The notes: a model not told the origin generated them from the letters alone. A DNA stretch of 64,000 nt from Rhodopseudomonas palustris JSC-3b (GCA_000504425.1 KI632513.1:1804011-1868010), one strand, 5' to 3'. Counted from the stretch's first letter, positions 27,029 through 36,385 are shown. Numbers and translations are program-made.

Positions 27029-28229
27029 CACTGCATCGACTGCCAAGCAACCGGCTGAAGCCTGGATCACCGGCATCGGACTGGCCTCCTCGCTCGCCGA
27101 GGGCCTGGATGCCCATTGGCAGGCGCTGGCCGAACGCCGCATCAATGTCGATGACAAGAGTTTTGCGCCCTGCGTAGTGCATCCGCTGGCGCCGATCAGC
27201 TTCGATCAGCAGATCGCCAAAAAGGGCGATCAGCGCCAGATGGAAGCCTGGCAGCGGATCGGCACCTATGCCGCGGGCCTCGCTTTGGACTCCGCGGGCC
27301 TGAAGGGCAACAAGGACGTGCTGTCGCGCATGGACATGATCGTCGCCGCCGGCGGCGGTGAGCGCGATCTTGCCGTCGATGCCGCGGTGCTCAATGATCA
27401 GGCCAAGGGCAATGCCGGCCCGGCCGCGATCAATGAGCGGCTGATGAATGATCTGCGGCCGACGCTGTTCCTGGCGCAGCTCTCCAACCTGCTCGCCGGC
27501 AATATCGCGATCGTGCATGGCGTCACCGGCTCGTCCCGCACTTTTATGGGCGAGGAAGCGGCTGGCGTGGATGCTGTGCGGATCGCGCTGGCGCGCATTG
27601 CCGCTGGCCAGAGCGACGTCGCTCTCGTTGGCGCGGCGCAGAATGGCGAGCGCAAGGATCAGCTGCTGCTGTACGAATTCGGCGACTACAACCTCAAGGA
27701 CAGCTACGCCCCGGTATGGCAGCGCGCGCCCAAGGGCGGCTTTGCGCTCGGCTCGGGCGGTGCGTTCCTGGTGATCGAATCGCGTGCCCACGCCGAAGCG
27801 CGCGGCGCCAAGCCGTTTGCGCGGCTCAGCAAGGTGGTGGCCGACCTGTCGCACCGCAAGGCGCCCGGCGATATCACCGCGACGCTTGATAGACTGTGGA
27901 CCTCGCTCGGCGCGCCCAAAAGCAACACCGCGATCATCACCGGCGCCACCGGCGCGGAACCTGCGACCGCGGAAGAACGCGCGTTCCTGCAAAGCCATCC
28001 CGGCATGCCGGTGCGCGCCACCGGCACCATGTTCGGTCACATCATGGAAACCCAGTTCCCGCTCGGCATTGCGCTGGCGGCGCTGTCGCTGTCGCGCGGC
28101 GCGCTGTTCCCTGCCAATGACCCGACCGGGTTTGAGACCGAGACCACCGAACAGCCCAACCAGATTGTCGTGATCGGCGCCGGCCATTGGCGCGGCGAAG
28201 GCATGGCGCTGGTCGAAGCTATCAACTGA
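27021..28229 (+). CDS. Ketosynthase-like protein lacking catalytic Cys and one His
   Basis: 402 residues with the KAS fold, including GFALGSGGAFLVIES. The active-site TACASG found in the next gene is replaced by VTGSSRTFMG, so the cysteine position is Ser172. The HGTGTP histidine is replaced by GATGAEP near residue 308. Only His340 (FGHIMET) remains. It cannot condense acyl chains as a normal KAS. By analogy with the chain-length factors of type II polyketide synthases, it may pair with the active KAS. It overlaps the FabZ-like gene by 8 bp. Usually annotated simply as ketoacyl-ACP synthase. Confidence 0.9.
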   Translation: MSDTASTAKQPAEAWITGIGLASSLAEGLDAHWQALAERRINVDDKSFAPCVVHPLAPISFDQQIAKKGDQRQMEAWQRIGTYAAGLALDSAGLKGNKDVLSRMDMIVAAGGGERDLAVDAAVLNDQAKGNAGPAAINERLMNDLRPTLFLAQLSNLLAGNIAIVHGVTGSSRTFMGEEAAGVDAVRIALARIAAGQSDVALVGAAQNGERKDQLLLYEFGDYNLKDSYAPVWQRAPKGGFALGSGGAFLVIESRAHAEARGAKPFARLSKVVADLSHRKAPGDITATLDRLWTSLGAPKSNTAIITGATGAEPATAEERAFLQSHPGMPVRATGTMFGHIMETQFPLGIALAALSLSRGALFPANDPTGFETETTEQPNQIVVIGAGHWRGEGMALVEAIN

Positions 28230-28246
28230 ACTGCGACGGAGTGATC

Positions 28247-29533
28247 ATGACCGCGACGCGCGATAAATTCGGCCGGCCGATCGTGGCCGTCACCGGCATG
28301 GGCGTGATCACTTCGCTGGGTGCCGGGCTGGCCGAGAACTGGAGCAAGCTGACCGCGGGGCAATCCGGGCTCAGCACCATCACCCGCTTCCCGACTGATG
28401 GTCTCAAGACCACCGTGGCCGGCACCGTGGATTTCGTCGCGGTTGATCCGTTCACCTCGACCGATCTCGGCGAGCGGCTCGCCGATCTCGCCACCGAGGA
28501 AGCGATCAGCCAATCCGGTATCGGCTCCAAGGGTGACTTCCCCGGCCCGCTGTTTTTGGCGGTCGCGCCGGTCGAGACCGAATGGACCGCGCGCGAACAG
28601 CTCGCCAAGGCGGTCGGCGGCGATGCCGAGATCGACTATGACGCGCTGCTGCGCGTCGGCGGTGGCGGCCGTTTCGCCCATTTCCATCGCCGTTTCCTGT
28701 TCGGCTCGGTCGCCGATCATCTCGCCGAAACCTTTGGCACCAAGGGCTCGCCGATCTCGCTATCGACCGCCTGCGCCTCCGGTGCCTCGGCAATTCAGCT
28801 CGGCGTCGAAGCGATCCGCCGCGGCGAAACCGATGCCGCGCTGTGCGTGGCCACTGACGGTTCGGTGAATGCCGAAGCGCTGATCCGGTTCTCGCTGCTG
28901 TCGGCGCTCTCGACCCAGAACGATCCGCCGCAGGCCGCGTCAAAACCGTTCGCGAAAAACCGCGACGGCTTCGTGATGGCCGAAGGCGCTGGCGCGCTGG
29001 TTTTGGAGAATCTCGATGCCGCCAAGGCGCGCGGCGCCAAGATTCTGGGCGTGATCGTCGGCTGCGGTGAGCTCGCCGACTCGTTCCACCGCACGCGCTC
29101 GAGCCCGGACGGCAAGCCGATCATCGGCTGCGTGCGCAATGCGCTCGCCGACGCCGGCCTTGCGCCCGAACAGATCGACTACATCAACGCCCATGGCACC
29201 GGCACGCCGGAGAACGACAAGATGGAATATCTTGGCATCTCCACCGTGTTCGGCGATCGCACGCCTTCGATTCCGGTGTCCTCGAACAAATCAATGGTCG
29301 GGCACACGCTGTCGGCGGCCGGTGCGGTCGAAGCAATCTTCTCGCTGCTGACGCTCGAGCATCAGCGCATTCCGCCCACCATCAATTACGACGTGCCCGA
29401 TCCGGCGATCCCGTTCGACGTGGTGCCGAACAAGGCGCGCGACGCCCGCGTCACCGCGGTGATGTCGAACTCGTTCGGCTTTGGCGGTCAGAACGCCTCG
29501 CTGATCCTGACGCGGGAACCGCTGTCGCACTGA
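28247..29533 (+). CDS. Beta-ketoacyl-ACP synthase (KAS II-like) of the AcpXL cluster
   Basis: 428 residues. The intact triad is visible: Cys176 in STACASGAS, His316 in NAHGTGTP and His353 in MVGHTLSAAG. It would elongate acyl-AcpXL to the very long chain. An insertion around residues 120-150 (GGDAEIDYDALLRVGGGGRF) is not in typical FabF. ATG 28247 begins 17 bp after the degenerate paralogue, suggesting a KAS/chain-length-factor pair. FabF1/FabF2 nomenclature varies, so I give no symbol. Confidence 0.94.
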   Translation: MTATRDKFGRPIVAVTGMGVITSLGAGLAENWSKLTAGQSGLSTITRFPTDGLKTTVAGTVDFVAVDPFTSTDLGERLADLATEEAISQSGIGSKGDFPGPLFLAVAPVETEWTAREQLAKAVGGDAEIDYDALLRVGGGGRFAHFHRRFLFGSVADHLAETFGTKGSPISLSTACASGASAIQLGVEAIRRGETDAALCVATDGSVNAEALIRFSLLSALSTQNDPPQAASKPFAKNRDGFVMAEGAGALVLENLDAAKARGAKILGVIVGCGELADSFHRTRSSPDGKPIIGCVRNALADAGLAPEQIDYINAHGTGTPENDKMEYLGISTVFGDRTPSIPVSSNKSMVGHTLSAAGAVEAIFSLLTLEHQRIPPTINYDVPDPAIPFDVVPNKARDARVTAVMSNSFGFGGQNASLILTREPLSH

Positions 29534-29647
29534 CGCCAGCTTCGCGCCGGCGCGCCTTGCGCGCTGGCGGCGCCCTGGTTGACGCCGTCGAGTGTACGGG
29601 CGATACGCAACCAGCCCTTCCAAATTCCATTGTTCCGGACATTCGCC

Positions 29648-30670
29648 ATGCGTGCGCTCACTCTTGTTGCCGACCGCCAGTTGGTGGTCGCCGATCTCCC
29701 CGCCCCGCCCGCTCCGGGCCCTGGCGAGGTGCAGATTCGGGTCGGCGCCGTCGGCCTGAACCACATCGACGTCTGGGGCTATCGCGGCATGGCGTTCGTG
29801 AAGCGCAAGCTGCCGATCGTGGTCGGCGCTGAAGCCGCCGGCGAGATCGCTGCGGTCGGCGAAGGCGTGACCCGTTTTAAGGTCGGCCAGAAGGTGGCGA
29901 TGTATGGCGCGCAGACCTGCGGCCATTGCAAGCCGTGCCAGGAAGGCCGCGACAATCTGTGCGAAAACGTCGGCGGGCTGATCGGCTTCCATGTCGATGG
30001 CTTTGCCCGCGAACTGCTGAACATGCCGGAGCGGCTGGTGATCCCGGTGCCGGATCAGGTCAGCGTGCGCGACGCCGCCTGCGCGCCGATTGCGTTTTCC
30101 ACCGTGCAGCACATGCTGTTCGACAATGCCAAGCTGCAGCCCGGCGAAACCGTGCTGGTGCATGCCGGCGGCTCGGGCATCGGCACCGCGGCGATCATCA
30201 TGGCCAAGGCGATCGGCTGCACGGTGATCACCACGGTCGGCGATGATTCCAAGATCGAGGGCGTCAAGAAGCTCGGCGCCGATCACGTCATCAACTACCG
30301 CACCGATCGTTTTGAGCACGAGTGCCGCAAGATCACCAAGAAGAAGGGGGTCGACGTGGTGTTCGAGCACGTCGGCGCCGACACCTTCAACGGCTCGCTG
30401 CTCAGCATGAAGCGCGGTGGCCGGCTGGTGACCTGCGGCTCGACCTCGGGCCCGACCACCACCATCAATCTGATGCAGCTGTTCCAGCAGCAGTACAAAA
30501 TCTTCGGCTCGTTCGGCGCCACCATCCGTAACATCGAGGAAAGCCTCGCCAAGATGGCGGCCGGACTGCTCCCGGTGATCGATACCGAAGTGTCGATCGA
30601 GGATGTCGAAGTCGCGCTCAAGCGCATGGAAAGCCGGCAAGTGTTCGGCAAGATCATCGTTCGGCTGTGA
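29648..30670 (+). CDS. Zinc-binding medium-chain alcohol dehydrogenase-like protein of the AcpXL cluster
   Basis: 340 residues. MDR fold: the structural zinc motif CGHCKPCQEGRDNLC, the catalytic-site GAEAAGEIAAVGEGV and the nucleotide-binding GGSGIGTAAI. A gene of this type is conserved in acpXL clusters. It may supply enoyl-ACP or ketoacyl-ACP reduction or act on the hydroxy chain, but this is unproven. The 114-bp gap before it could hold a promoter. The stop overlaps the acyltransferase start (TGATG). Confidence 0.92.
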   Translation: MRALTLVADRQLVVADLPAPPAPGPGEVQIRVGAVGLNHIDVWGYRGMAFVKRKLPIVVGAEAAGEIAAVGEGVTRFKVGQKVAMYGAQTCGHCKPCQEGRDNLCENVGGLIGFHVDGFARELLNMPERLVIPVPDQVSVRDAACAPIAFSTVQHMLFDNAKLQPGETVLVHAGGSGIGTAAIIMAKAIGCTVITTVGDDSKIEGVKKLGADHVINYRTDRFEHECRKITKKKGVDVVFEHVGADTFNGSLLSMKRGGRLVTCGSTSGPTTTINLMQLFQQQYKIFGSFGATIRNIEESLAKMAAGLLPVIDTEVSIEDVEVALKRMESRQVFGKIIVRL

Positions 30671-31602
30671 TGCGCCGCCCCCTGATCCGCGCCGCCGCGA
30701 TCGCGCGCAACGCCACCAAGCCGCTGGCCGGCGCCGTGGTCGGCGCGCTGGCGGTCGGCCTCTTGCGCACCACGCGCCATTTCGATCCGATCAAGACCGC
30801 AGACTTCTTTGGCGCCGCGATGCGCAAGATCGGCCCGCGGCTGTCCGAGCACAAGGTCGGCCGCGACAACCTCACCGCCGCCTTCCCTGAAAAGACGCCC
30901 GAGGAAATCGACGCCATCCTCGCCGGGGTCTGGGACAATCTCGGCCGGCTCGCGGCCGAGTTCGCCCATCTCGATCACGCCTGGCAGCTCGATCGCGATC
31001 ACCCCGAGAACGGCCGCGTCGAAATCACCCCGCGCAGCATCGAGCTGTTCGACCAGCTGCGTAACGACGGCAAGCCCGCGCTGATCTTCGCCGCCCATCT
31101 TGGTAATTGGGAGCTGCCCGCGGTCGCAGCCGCCGAGCATGGCCTTGATGCCGCCGCGCTGTTCCGCCGCCCCAACGTGCCGGCAGCCGACCGGATCGTG
31201 CAGCAGATGCGTTCGGTGAAAATGGGCACGCTGATCGCCGGTGGCCCGACCGCGCCATTCAAGCTGGCGGAAGCGCTGCAAAAGGGCCAGCACGTCGGCA
31301 TGCTGGTCGATCAATGGTACACCAAGGGCGTCGAAGTGACGTTCTTCGGCCGCAAGACCCGCGCCAACCCAATGCTGGCGCGGCTGCTGCGCCAGATCGA
31401 TTGCCCGCTGCATGGCGTGCGCATCATCCGCCTGCCCAATCACCGCTTCCGCGCCGAGCTGACCGAGCAGATCACGCCGATCCGCGATGCCAAGGGCAAT
31501 GTCGATATTCAGGGCACCATGCAGGTGATCACCTCGGTGATCGAATCCTGGGTGCGGGAATATCCCGATCAGTGGCTGTGGCTGCATCGCCGCTGGCGCT
31601 AA
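30670..31602 (+). CDS. lpxXL: Lipid A very-long-chain acyltransferase LpxXL
   Basis: 310 residues of the LpxL/HtrB acyltransferase family. The H-x4-E catalytic motif is HLGNWE (His143, Glu148). RRPNVPAADRIVQQMRS is a family segment. It would transfer the 27-hydroxy-C28 chain from AcpXL to Kdo2-lipid IVA. ATG 30670 overlaps the upstream stop (TGATG), and the gene ends the cluster. The N-terminus is only weakly hydrophobic. The specific substrate is inferred from context. Confidence 0.93.
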   Translation: MRRPLIRAAAIARNATKPLAGAVVGALAVGLLRTTRHFDPIKTADFFGAAMRKIGPRLSEHKVGRDNLTAAFPEKTPEEIDAILAGVWDNLGRLAAEFAHLDHAWQLDRDHPENGRVEITPRSIELFDQLRNDGKPALIFAAHLGNWELPAVAAAEHGLDAAALFRRPNVPAADRIVQQMRSVKMGTLIAGGPTAPFKLAEALQKGQHVGMLVDQWYTKGVEVTFFGRKTRANPMLARLLRQIDCPLHGVRIIRLPNHRFRAELTEQITPIRDAKGNVDIQGTMQVITSVIESWVREYPDQWLWLHRRWR

Positions 31603-31636
31603 GCGCAGCGCGTTCGCCATCAGTAGTACCAACGGC

Positions 31637-31725
31637 GTCATGGCCGGGCTCGTCCCGGCCATCCACGTCTTTGATCGTTCAGCGCGCTTAAGACGTGGAT
31701 GCCCGCGACAAAGCGCGGGCATGAC
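31637..31725. repeat. Two-palindrome intergenic repeat (family A)
   Basis: GTCATGGCCGGG-CTCGT-CCCGGCCAT, then CCACGTCTTTGA...TTAAGACGTGG, then GCCCGCG-ACAAAG-CGCGGGCATGAC. Two hairpins are joined by a third inverted pair. This is the clearest copy in the window. Confidence 0.8.
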
Positions 31726-31746
31726 GGAGCAAGGTCAGCATAAACG

Positions 31747-31775
31747 AAACGCGCCGAACCAGGTTCGGCGCGTTT
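31747..31775. terminator. Bidirectional terminator between lpxXL and the binding-protein gene
   Basis: AAACGCGCCGAA pairs with TTCGGCGCGTTT around a CCAGG loop, between two convergent genes. T-rich flanks are present on both strands. Confidence 0.75.
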
Positions 31776-31802
31776 GTCGTTGTGGTGGTGTTTGCGCTTG
31801 CG

Positions 31803-32915
31803 TCAGCGGCCGGTCTTGATCCGGGTCCAGAGCCGGTTGATGGCGCGCTGCGTCTGCTGATCGCGCGCGGTGACGATGAACAGCTCCTTCTCGGTCGCTT
31901 CATCCGGGAAGATCATCTTGTCTTTCAGCACCTTTTCGCTGATCAGCTTTTGGCTGGCGAGATTGCCGTTGGCATAGGACAGGAAGTCGGAGTTCTTAGC
32001 CGCCACTTCCGGCCGGTACAGATAGTTGATCAGCTCGTGCGCTTCGGCGACGTTCTTGGCATCCGCCGGGATCACCAGATTGTCGAAGAACATCTGCGCG
32101 CCCTCCTTGGGAATGGCGTAGCCGATCCGGATGCCCTTGTTGGCTTCGGCGGCGCGGCTGCGCGCCTGCATGATGTCGCCGGACCAGCCGACCACCAGGC
32201 AGATCTCGCCGGTGGCGAGCGCGTTCAGATATTCGGAGGAATGGAATTTGCGCACATTGGGCCGGATGGTCGCCACCAGATCGGCCGCCTTCTCAAGGTC
32301 AGCCGGCTTGGTCGAGTTCGGATCAAGGCCGAGGTAGTTCAGCGCCGCCGGCAGAATGTCGGACGGCGAATCCAGCATATGAACGCCGCAATCCTTGAAC
32401 TTGGCGATGTTCTCCGGCTTGAAGATCATGTCCCAGCTATCGATCACCGCGCCGCGGCCGAGAATGTTCTCGACCATGTCGATGTTGTAGCCGATGCCGG
32501 TGGTGCCCCACATGTAGTTGGCGGCGTATTGATTGCCGGGGTCATAGACTTGCAGGCGCTTGGTGACCACGTCCCAGGCATTGGCGAGGTTCGGCAGCTT
32601 GCTCTTGTCGAGCTTTTGGAACACGTTCGCGGAAATCTGCCGCTGCAGGAAATACGCGGTCGGCACCACGAGATCATAGCCAGACTTGCCGGCGAGCAGC
32701 CGAGTCTCCAGCGTCTCGTTGGTGTCGAAGGTGTCGTACACCACCTTGATGCCGGTCTCCTTGGTGAAGTCCTCCAGGACTCCCGGCGCCATGTAGCTCG
32801 ACCAGTTGAAGAAGTTGACGGTGCGCTCCTGCGCGGCAGCGGGCGCCGCCGCGATCGCAACGGTTGCCAGCACCGCTGCCAAGGCCGGCAGCCGCTTACG
32901 AACCTGACCCCACAT
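31803..32915 (-). CDS. Polyamine-type ABC transporter substrate-binding protein
   Basis: 370 residues. Signal peptide (LAAVLATVAIAAAPAAAQ, cleavage near residue 28). Mature start RTVNFFNWSSYMAPGVLEDF is typical of PotF/PotD proteins, with GYDLVVPTAYFLQRQI and GTTGIGYN. It binds putrescine or spermidine in the periplasm and delivers it to an ABC permease. No permease or ATPase genes are adjacent; it follows the aminotransferase gene. GGAGGG precedes the start. Exact ligand unknown. Confidence 0.92.
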   Translation of the reverse strand: MWGQVRKRLPALAAVLATVAIAAAPAAAQERTVNFFNWSSYMAPGVLEDFTKETGIKVVYDTFDTNETLETRLLAGKSGYDLVVPTAYFLQRQISANVFQKLDKSKLPNLANAWDVVTKRLQVYDPGNQYAANYMWGTTGIGYNIDMVENILGRGAVIDSWDMIFKPENIAKFKDCGVHMLDSPSDILPAALNYLGLDPNSTKPADLEKAADLVATIRPNVRKFHSSEYLNALATGEICLVVGWSGDIMQARSRAAEANKGIRIGYAIPKEGAQMFFDNLVIPADAKNVAEAHELINYLYRPEVAAKNSDFLSYANGNLASQKLISEKVLKDKMIFPDEATEKELFIVTARDQQTQRAINRLWTRIKTGR

Positions 32916-32967
32916 CGCTATCCCTCCTCGTTCACGATCCGCTCAGCGGCGGATCATGGAAACCGCC

Positions 32968-34122
32968 CTAACGGCGATGCACGGCATCCGACAGCCGTTC
33001 CAGCGCCGTATCGATTGTCGCGTCTTTCTTCGCGAAGCAGAACCGGACCACCGACGTCACGGGGTTGTCCTCATAGAACGCCGACACCGGGATCGCCGCC
33101 ACCTTGTATTCGGTCACGATCCGTCGACAGAACGCTTCGTCGCTCTCATTGAGCCCGAGCGGCGCCAGATCGACCGTGAGGAAATAGGTGCCCTGCGAGC
33201 GGATCACCGGAAAGCCGATGGTCTGCAGCCCGCTCGCCAGCCGGTCGCGGCTGCGCGCCAGCTCCTTGCGCATCTGCAGGAAGTAATCGTCGGCCTTGCC
33301 GAGCCCATAGGCGACCGCGACCTGCAGATTGGGCGGCGTGGTGAAGGTCAGAAACTGATGCACCTTGGCGGCGACGCGCAGCAGCGGCGGCGGCGCGCAC
33401 ACAAAGCCGATCTTCCAGCCGGTCAGCGAAAAGATCTTGCCGGCCGAGCCGATCTTGATGGTGCGATCGCGCATTCCCGGAATGCCGAGCAGCGGCTGAT
33501 GCTGCAAGCCGTCGAAGGTGATGTGCTCCCAGACCTCGTCGCAGATCGCGATCGCATCGAACTGCTGGCAGAACCGCGCCAATAGTTCGAGGTCCTCACG
33601 CGGATAGACCACCGCCGCGGGGTTCAAGGGATTGTTGAAGATCACCGCCTTGGTTTTCGGCGAGAACACCGCGCGCAGCGCGTCCTCGGTCAGCCGCCAA
33701 TGCGGCGGCTCGAGCCGCACCAGCTTCGGGATGCCGCCCGCCTGACGGATGATCGGCAGATAGGAATCATAGACCGGCTGGAACACGATCACTTCGTCGC
33801 CGGGCTCGACCACCGCCAGGATCGACGCGGTCAGCGCTTCGGTGGCGCCGGACGTGACCATCACTTCCGCCATCGGATCGAGATCGACGCCGTGCCAATG
33901 GTGGTAGTGGCTGGCGATCGCCTGGCGCAGCTCCGGAATCCCCATCATCGACGGGTACTGATTGTTGCCGTTCATCACGGCATCGGCGGCGGCGCGGCGA
34001 ATATCCTCCGGCCCCGGATCGTCGGGAAAGCCCTGGCCAAGATTGATGGCGCCGTTGTCGCGCGCGAGCTGCGACATCGCTTCGAAGACGGTGACCGGCA
34101 GCCCGGCAAAGACCTTGTTCAT
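32968..34122 (-). CDS. Class I/II aminotransferase (PLP-dependent)
   Basis: 384 residues, fold-type I. INLGQGFPDDPGPEDI and NGNNQYPSMMGIPELRQAI are the substrate-binding regions; the PLP lysine lies in KIGSAGKIFSLTGWKIGF, and the C-terminal Arg is in SVVRFCFAKK. Related enzymes act on methionine, kynurenine or succinyl-diaminopimelate; the exact substrate is not decidable. It starts 8 bp after the rhodanese stop and precedes the binding-protein gene. A PLP-sulfur link with the rhodanese is speculative. Confidence 0.9.
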   Translation of the reverse strand: MNKVFAGLPVTVFEAMSQLARDNGAINLGQGFPDDPGPEDIRRAAADAVMNGNNQYPSMMGIPELRQAIASHYHHWHGVDLDPMAEVMVTSGATEALTASILAVVEPGDEVIVFQPVYDSYLPIIRQAGGIPKLVRLEPPHWRLTEDALRAVFSPKTKAVIFNNPLNPAAVVYPREDLELLARFCQQFDAIAICDEVWEHITFDGLQHQPLLGIPGMRDRTIKIGSAGKIFSLTGWKIGFVCAPPPLLRVAAKVHQFLTFTTPPNLQVAVAYGLGKADDYFLQMRKELARSRDRLASGLQTIGFPVIRSQGTYFLTVDLAPLGLNESDEAFCRRIVTEYKVAAIPVSAFYEDNPVTSVVRFCFAKKDATIDTALERLSDAVHRR

Positions 34123-34130
34123 CGCAGTGA

Positions 34131-34586
34131 TCAACGGCCGGTTTTGGTCGGCTGACCGGCGGCTTTCCAGGCAATGATGCCGCCCGCCAGATGACTGTCG
34201 TAATTCAATCCGGCGGCCTGCGCGGCCAGCGAAGCGGTTACCGAGCGCCGGCCGGACCGACAGGCGAACACGACCTGCTTGCCCTGCGGATCGGGAATCT
34301 GCCGCGCATCGAAGCGCGACAACGGCAGAGCAATGGCGTCCGGGTAAGCCTCCGCGGCGATCTCGTCCGGCTCGCGGACATCGATCAGCAGCACGCGCCC
34401 TTCGGCGAGACCTTTCGCAACCTGCTGCGGCGTCAGATCGTGAACTTTAGCCACCCGCTTCTCCTGTGCCATTGCCATGCTGGGACCAAGGCCCGCAACG
34501 ACAGGAACGATGGCGCCCGCCCATTGCGCGGCCAAAGTTGCCGTTGATGTCGCGAAAATCAAGGTCCGGAAATGTGGGGAAACCAC
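34131..34586 (-). CDS. Exported single-domain rhodanese
   Basis: 151 residues. The rhodanese domain has VLLIDVREPDEIAAEAYPDA and the active loop FACRSGRRSV. I chose GTG 34586: AAGGGG lies 5 bp upstream, and translation then gives a hydrophobic leader ending SMAMAQ, a plausible signal peptide. Starting at ATG 34478 would remove the leader and has no ribosome-binding site. If exported, it would handle thiosulfate or thiol sulfur in the periplasm. It is followed at 8 bp by the aminotransferase gene. Confidence 0.82.
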   Translation of the reverse strand: MVSPHFRTLIFATSTATLAAQWAGAIVPVVAGLGPSMAMAQEKRVAKVHDLTPQQVAKGLAEGRVLLIDVREPDEIAAEAYPDAIALPLSRFDARQIPDPQGKQVVFACRSGRRSVTASLAAQAAGLNYDSHLAGGIIAWKAAGQPTKTGR

Positions 34587-34754
34587 GGAAACCCCTTCGG
34601 TCGCTGCGTCAGATCGACACTTCCGCAAGAGCGCGTGCAAACGGGCGCGCGCCGCGGTCATGCAAGCCGCATCATTAGCCGAGCCGGCCTGCGTCTTGAA
34701 CAGTCAATTATGCGAAACGGAGGGGGCGGACGCCGGTCACGACTTCGCGCGCGA

Positions 34755-35582
34755 TCAGGGTTTCAGCCCCGGCGGCAGCGGCGGCGGCTCGCGCATCAAG
34801 GTGATGGTGACGCGGCGATTGGCAGCCAGCGTCGGATCGTCCGGGAACAGTGGCTGGCTGTCGGCGCGGCCGGACACCGAGTAGATCTGATTGGTCGGCA
34901 CGCCCTCGCGCTCCAAAATCTGGCGCACGGCATTGGCGCGGTCGGACGACAGGTCAAAGCCGTTGTAATCGCCGCGGCCCGGCAACACGCCGGCCGAGGT
35001 GTGGCCCGCGATCGAGATGCGCAGCGGGGTCTGGCGCAGCGGCTCGGCAATGCGCTGGATCAGCAGCTTGGTGCGTTCATACGGCACCTTGGAGCCCTCG
35101 GCGAACATCGAGCGCCCCTCCTGATCGACGATCTCCATGTTGAGACCATCCTTGGTCTCCTCGAAGATCACGTTCTTGGAGATGTCGGTCAGCTCGGGCA
35201 TGTCCTGCAGCGCCTGGCGCAGCGAGGCCGAGGCCAGCGCGAATTCCTGCTGCGCCTTGGTCTTGCCGCCGAGCGTGTCCGAAGCGCCGCCGTCGTCGGG
35301 GCTCGGCGTGTTGGTCGACTGATCGGGCGAGATATGCGCGGAGTTCTTCAACTTGCCGCGATTGGGCACGCCGTCGGTTTCCAGCACGCCGGCGTAGCGC
35401 GAGTCCTGCTGCACGCCGAACGCCTCGCGCATCGAGCCGGCGACGATCTTGAGCTTCTGCTTATCCTGGGTCGAGAACGCCACCAGCATCACGAAGAAGG
35501 CGAGCAGCAGCGCCATCAGGTCCGCGAACGTCACGAACCAGCCATGACCGCCATGTGCCTCTTCTCGCTTCTTCTTGGCCAT
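34755..35582 (-). CDS. motB: Flagellar motor stator protein MotB
   Basis: 275 residues. One membrane helix near 16-36; Asp21 in FVTFADLMALLLAFF is the ion-binding residue. The C-terminal OmpA-like peptidoglycan-binding domain has FDLSSDRANAVRQIL. With MotA it forms the ion channel that drives the flagellum, anchored to the wall. MotA ends 29 bp upstream on the same strand. Other flagellar genes are not in the window. Confidence 0.93.
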   Translation of the reverse strand: MAKKKREEAHGGHGWFVTFADLMALLLAFFVMLVAFSTQDKQKLKIVAGSMREAFGVQQDSRYAGVLETDGVPNRGKLKNSAHISPDQSTNTPSPDDGGASDTLGGKTKAQQEFALASASLRQALQDMPELTDISKNVIFEETKDGLNMEIVDQEGRSMFAEGSKVPYERTKLLIQRIAEPLRQTPLRISIAGHTSAGVLPGRGDYNGFDLSSDRANAVRQILEREGVPTNQIYSVSGRADSQPLFPDDPTLAANRRVTITLMREPPPLPPGLKP

Positions 35583-35611
35583 TGCCCGCTTTCCGGATCG
35601 CCGATGCTAGC

Positions 35612-36385
35612 TTACGCGGGCACCGGCTCTCCCTCTTCGTGGCGATGCTTCTCCGGCAGATAGGCCAGCAGCATTTCGCGCACCAGCGCCGGGCTCTTGG
35701 ATTCACGGATCATCAGAATGCCGTCGATGATCAGCGTGCGGTTGGTTTCTTCATCGACCAGCTTGCCATGCAGCTTGTCGGCGATCGGCAGACAGATCAG
35801 GTTGGCCACCACCGCGCCATACAGCGTCGCCAGCAGCGCCACCGCCATGAAGGGGCCGAGCTTGGAGGGGTCGGACATGTTGGAGAACATCTGCACCATG
35901 CCGAGCAGCGTACCGATCATGCCGAACGCCGGGGCGCAGTCGCCGATGGCGCGATAGATCTTCGAGCCTTCATTGAGGTGCAGCAGAAAATTGTCGCGGT
36001 CGCGCTCCATATTGTCGCGAATGAATTCGAGATCGTAGCCGTCGGCGACGTAGCGGATGCCCTTGGCCAGGAACGGCTCGTCGGTCTCGACCTTTTCCAG
36101 CCCGACCGGGCCTTGCTTACGGGCGATTTCGGCAATGCGGGCCAGTTCGTCGACCAGGTCGCGGGCCTGCAGATTGCTGAGCGTGAAGGCGAATTTGGCG
36201 CCGAGCGGCAGACCGTGCAGCATCGCCGACAGCGGGAATCGGATCAGCGTCGCGGCGAATGAACCGCCGAAAATGACGATGACCGCATGGATGTCATAGA
36301 ACATCCCGAAGTTACCGCCCATCAGGATGAGCGAGGACACGACGGCGGCACCCGCAGCCAGGCCCAGGAGTGTGGCGATATCCAT
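35612..36385 (-). CDS. motA: Flagellar motor stator protein MotA
   Basis: 257 residues with four membrane helices (two at the N-terminus, two around 150-200: GDCAPAFGMIGTLLGMVQMF and GPFMAVALLATLYGAVVANL). It is shorter than E. coli MotA (295) and closer to the PomA-like form. The cytoplasmic loop carries charged residues for FliG contact. ATG 36385 starts the first helix. It precedes motB in an operon. Proton versus sodium coupling cannot be settled from sequence. Confidence 0.93.
   Translation of the reverse strand: MDIATLLGLAAGAAVVSSLILMGGNFGMFYDIHAVIVIFGGSFAATLIRFPLSAMLHGLPLGAKFAFTLSNLQARDLVDELARIAEIARKQGPVGLEKVETDEPFLAKGIRYVADGYDLEFIRDNMERDRDNFLLHLNEGSKIYRAIGDCAPAFGMIGTLLGMVQMFSNMSDPSKLGPFMAVALLATLYGAVVANLICLPIADKLHGKLVDEETNRTLIIDGILMIRESKSPALVREMLLAYLPEKHRHEEGEPVPA

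Noticed and set aside
26925..28187. 420-codon reverse frame opposite the ketosynthase-like gene
   Set aside because: Antisense shadow with Arg/Gly/Gln bias; the operon on the forward strand is well supported.
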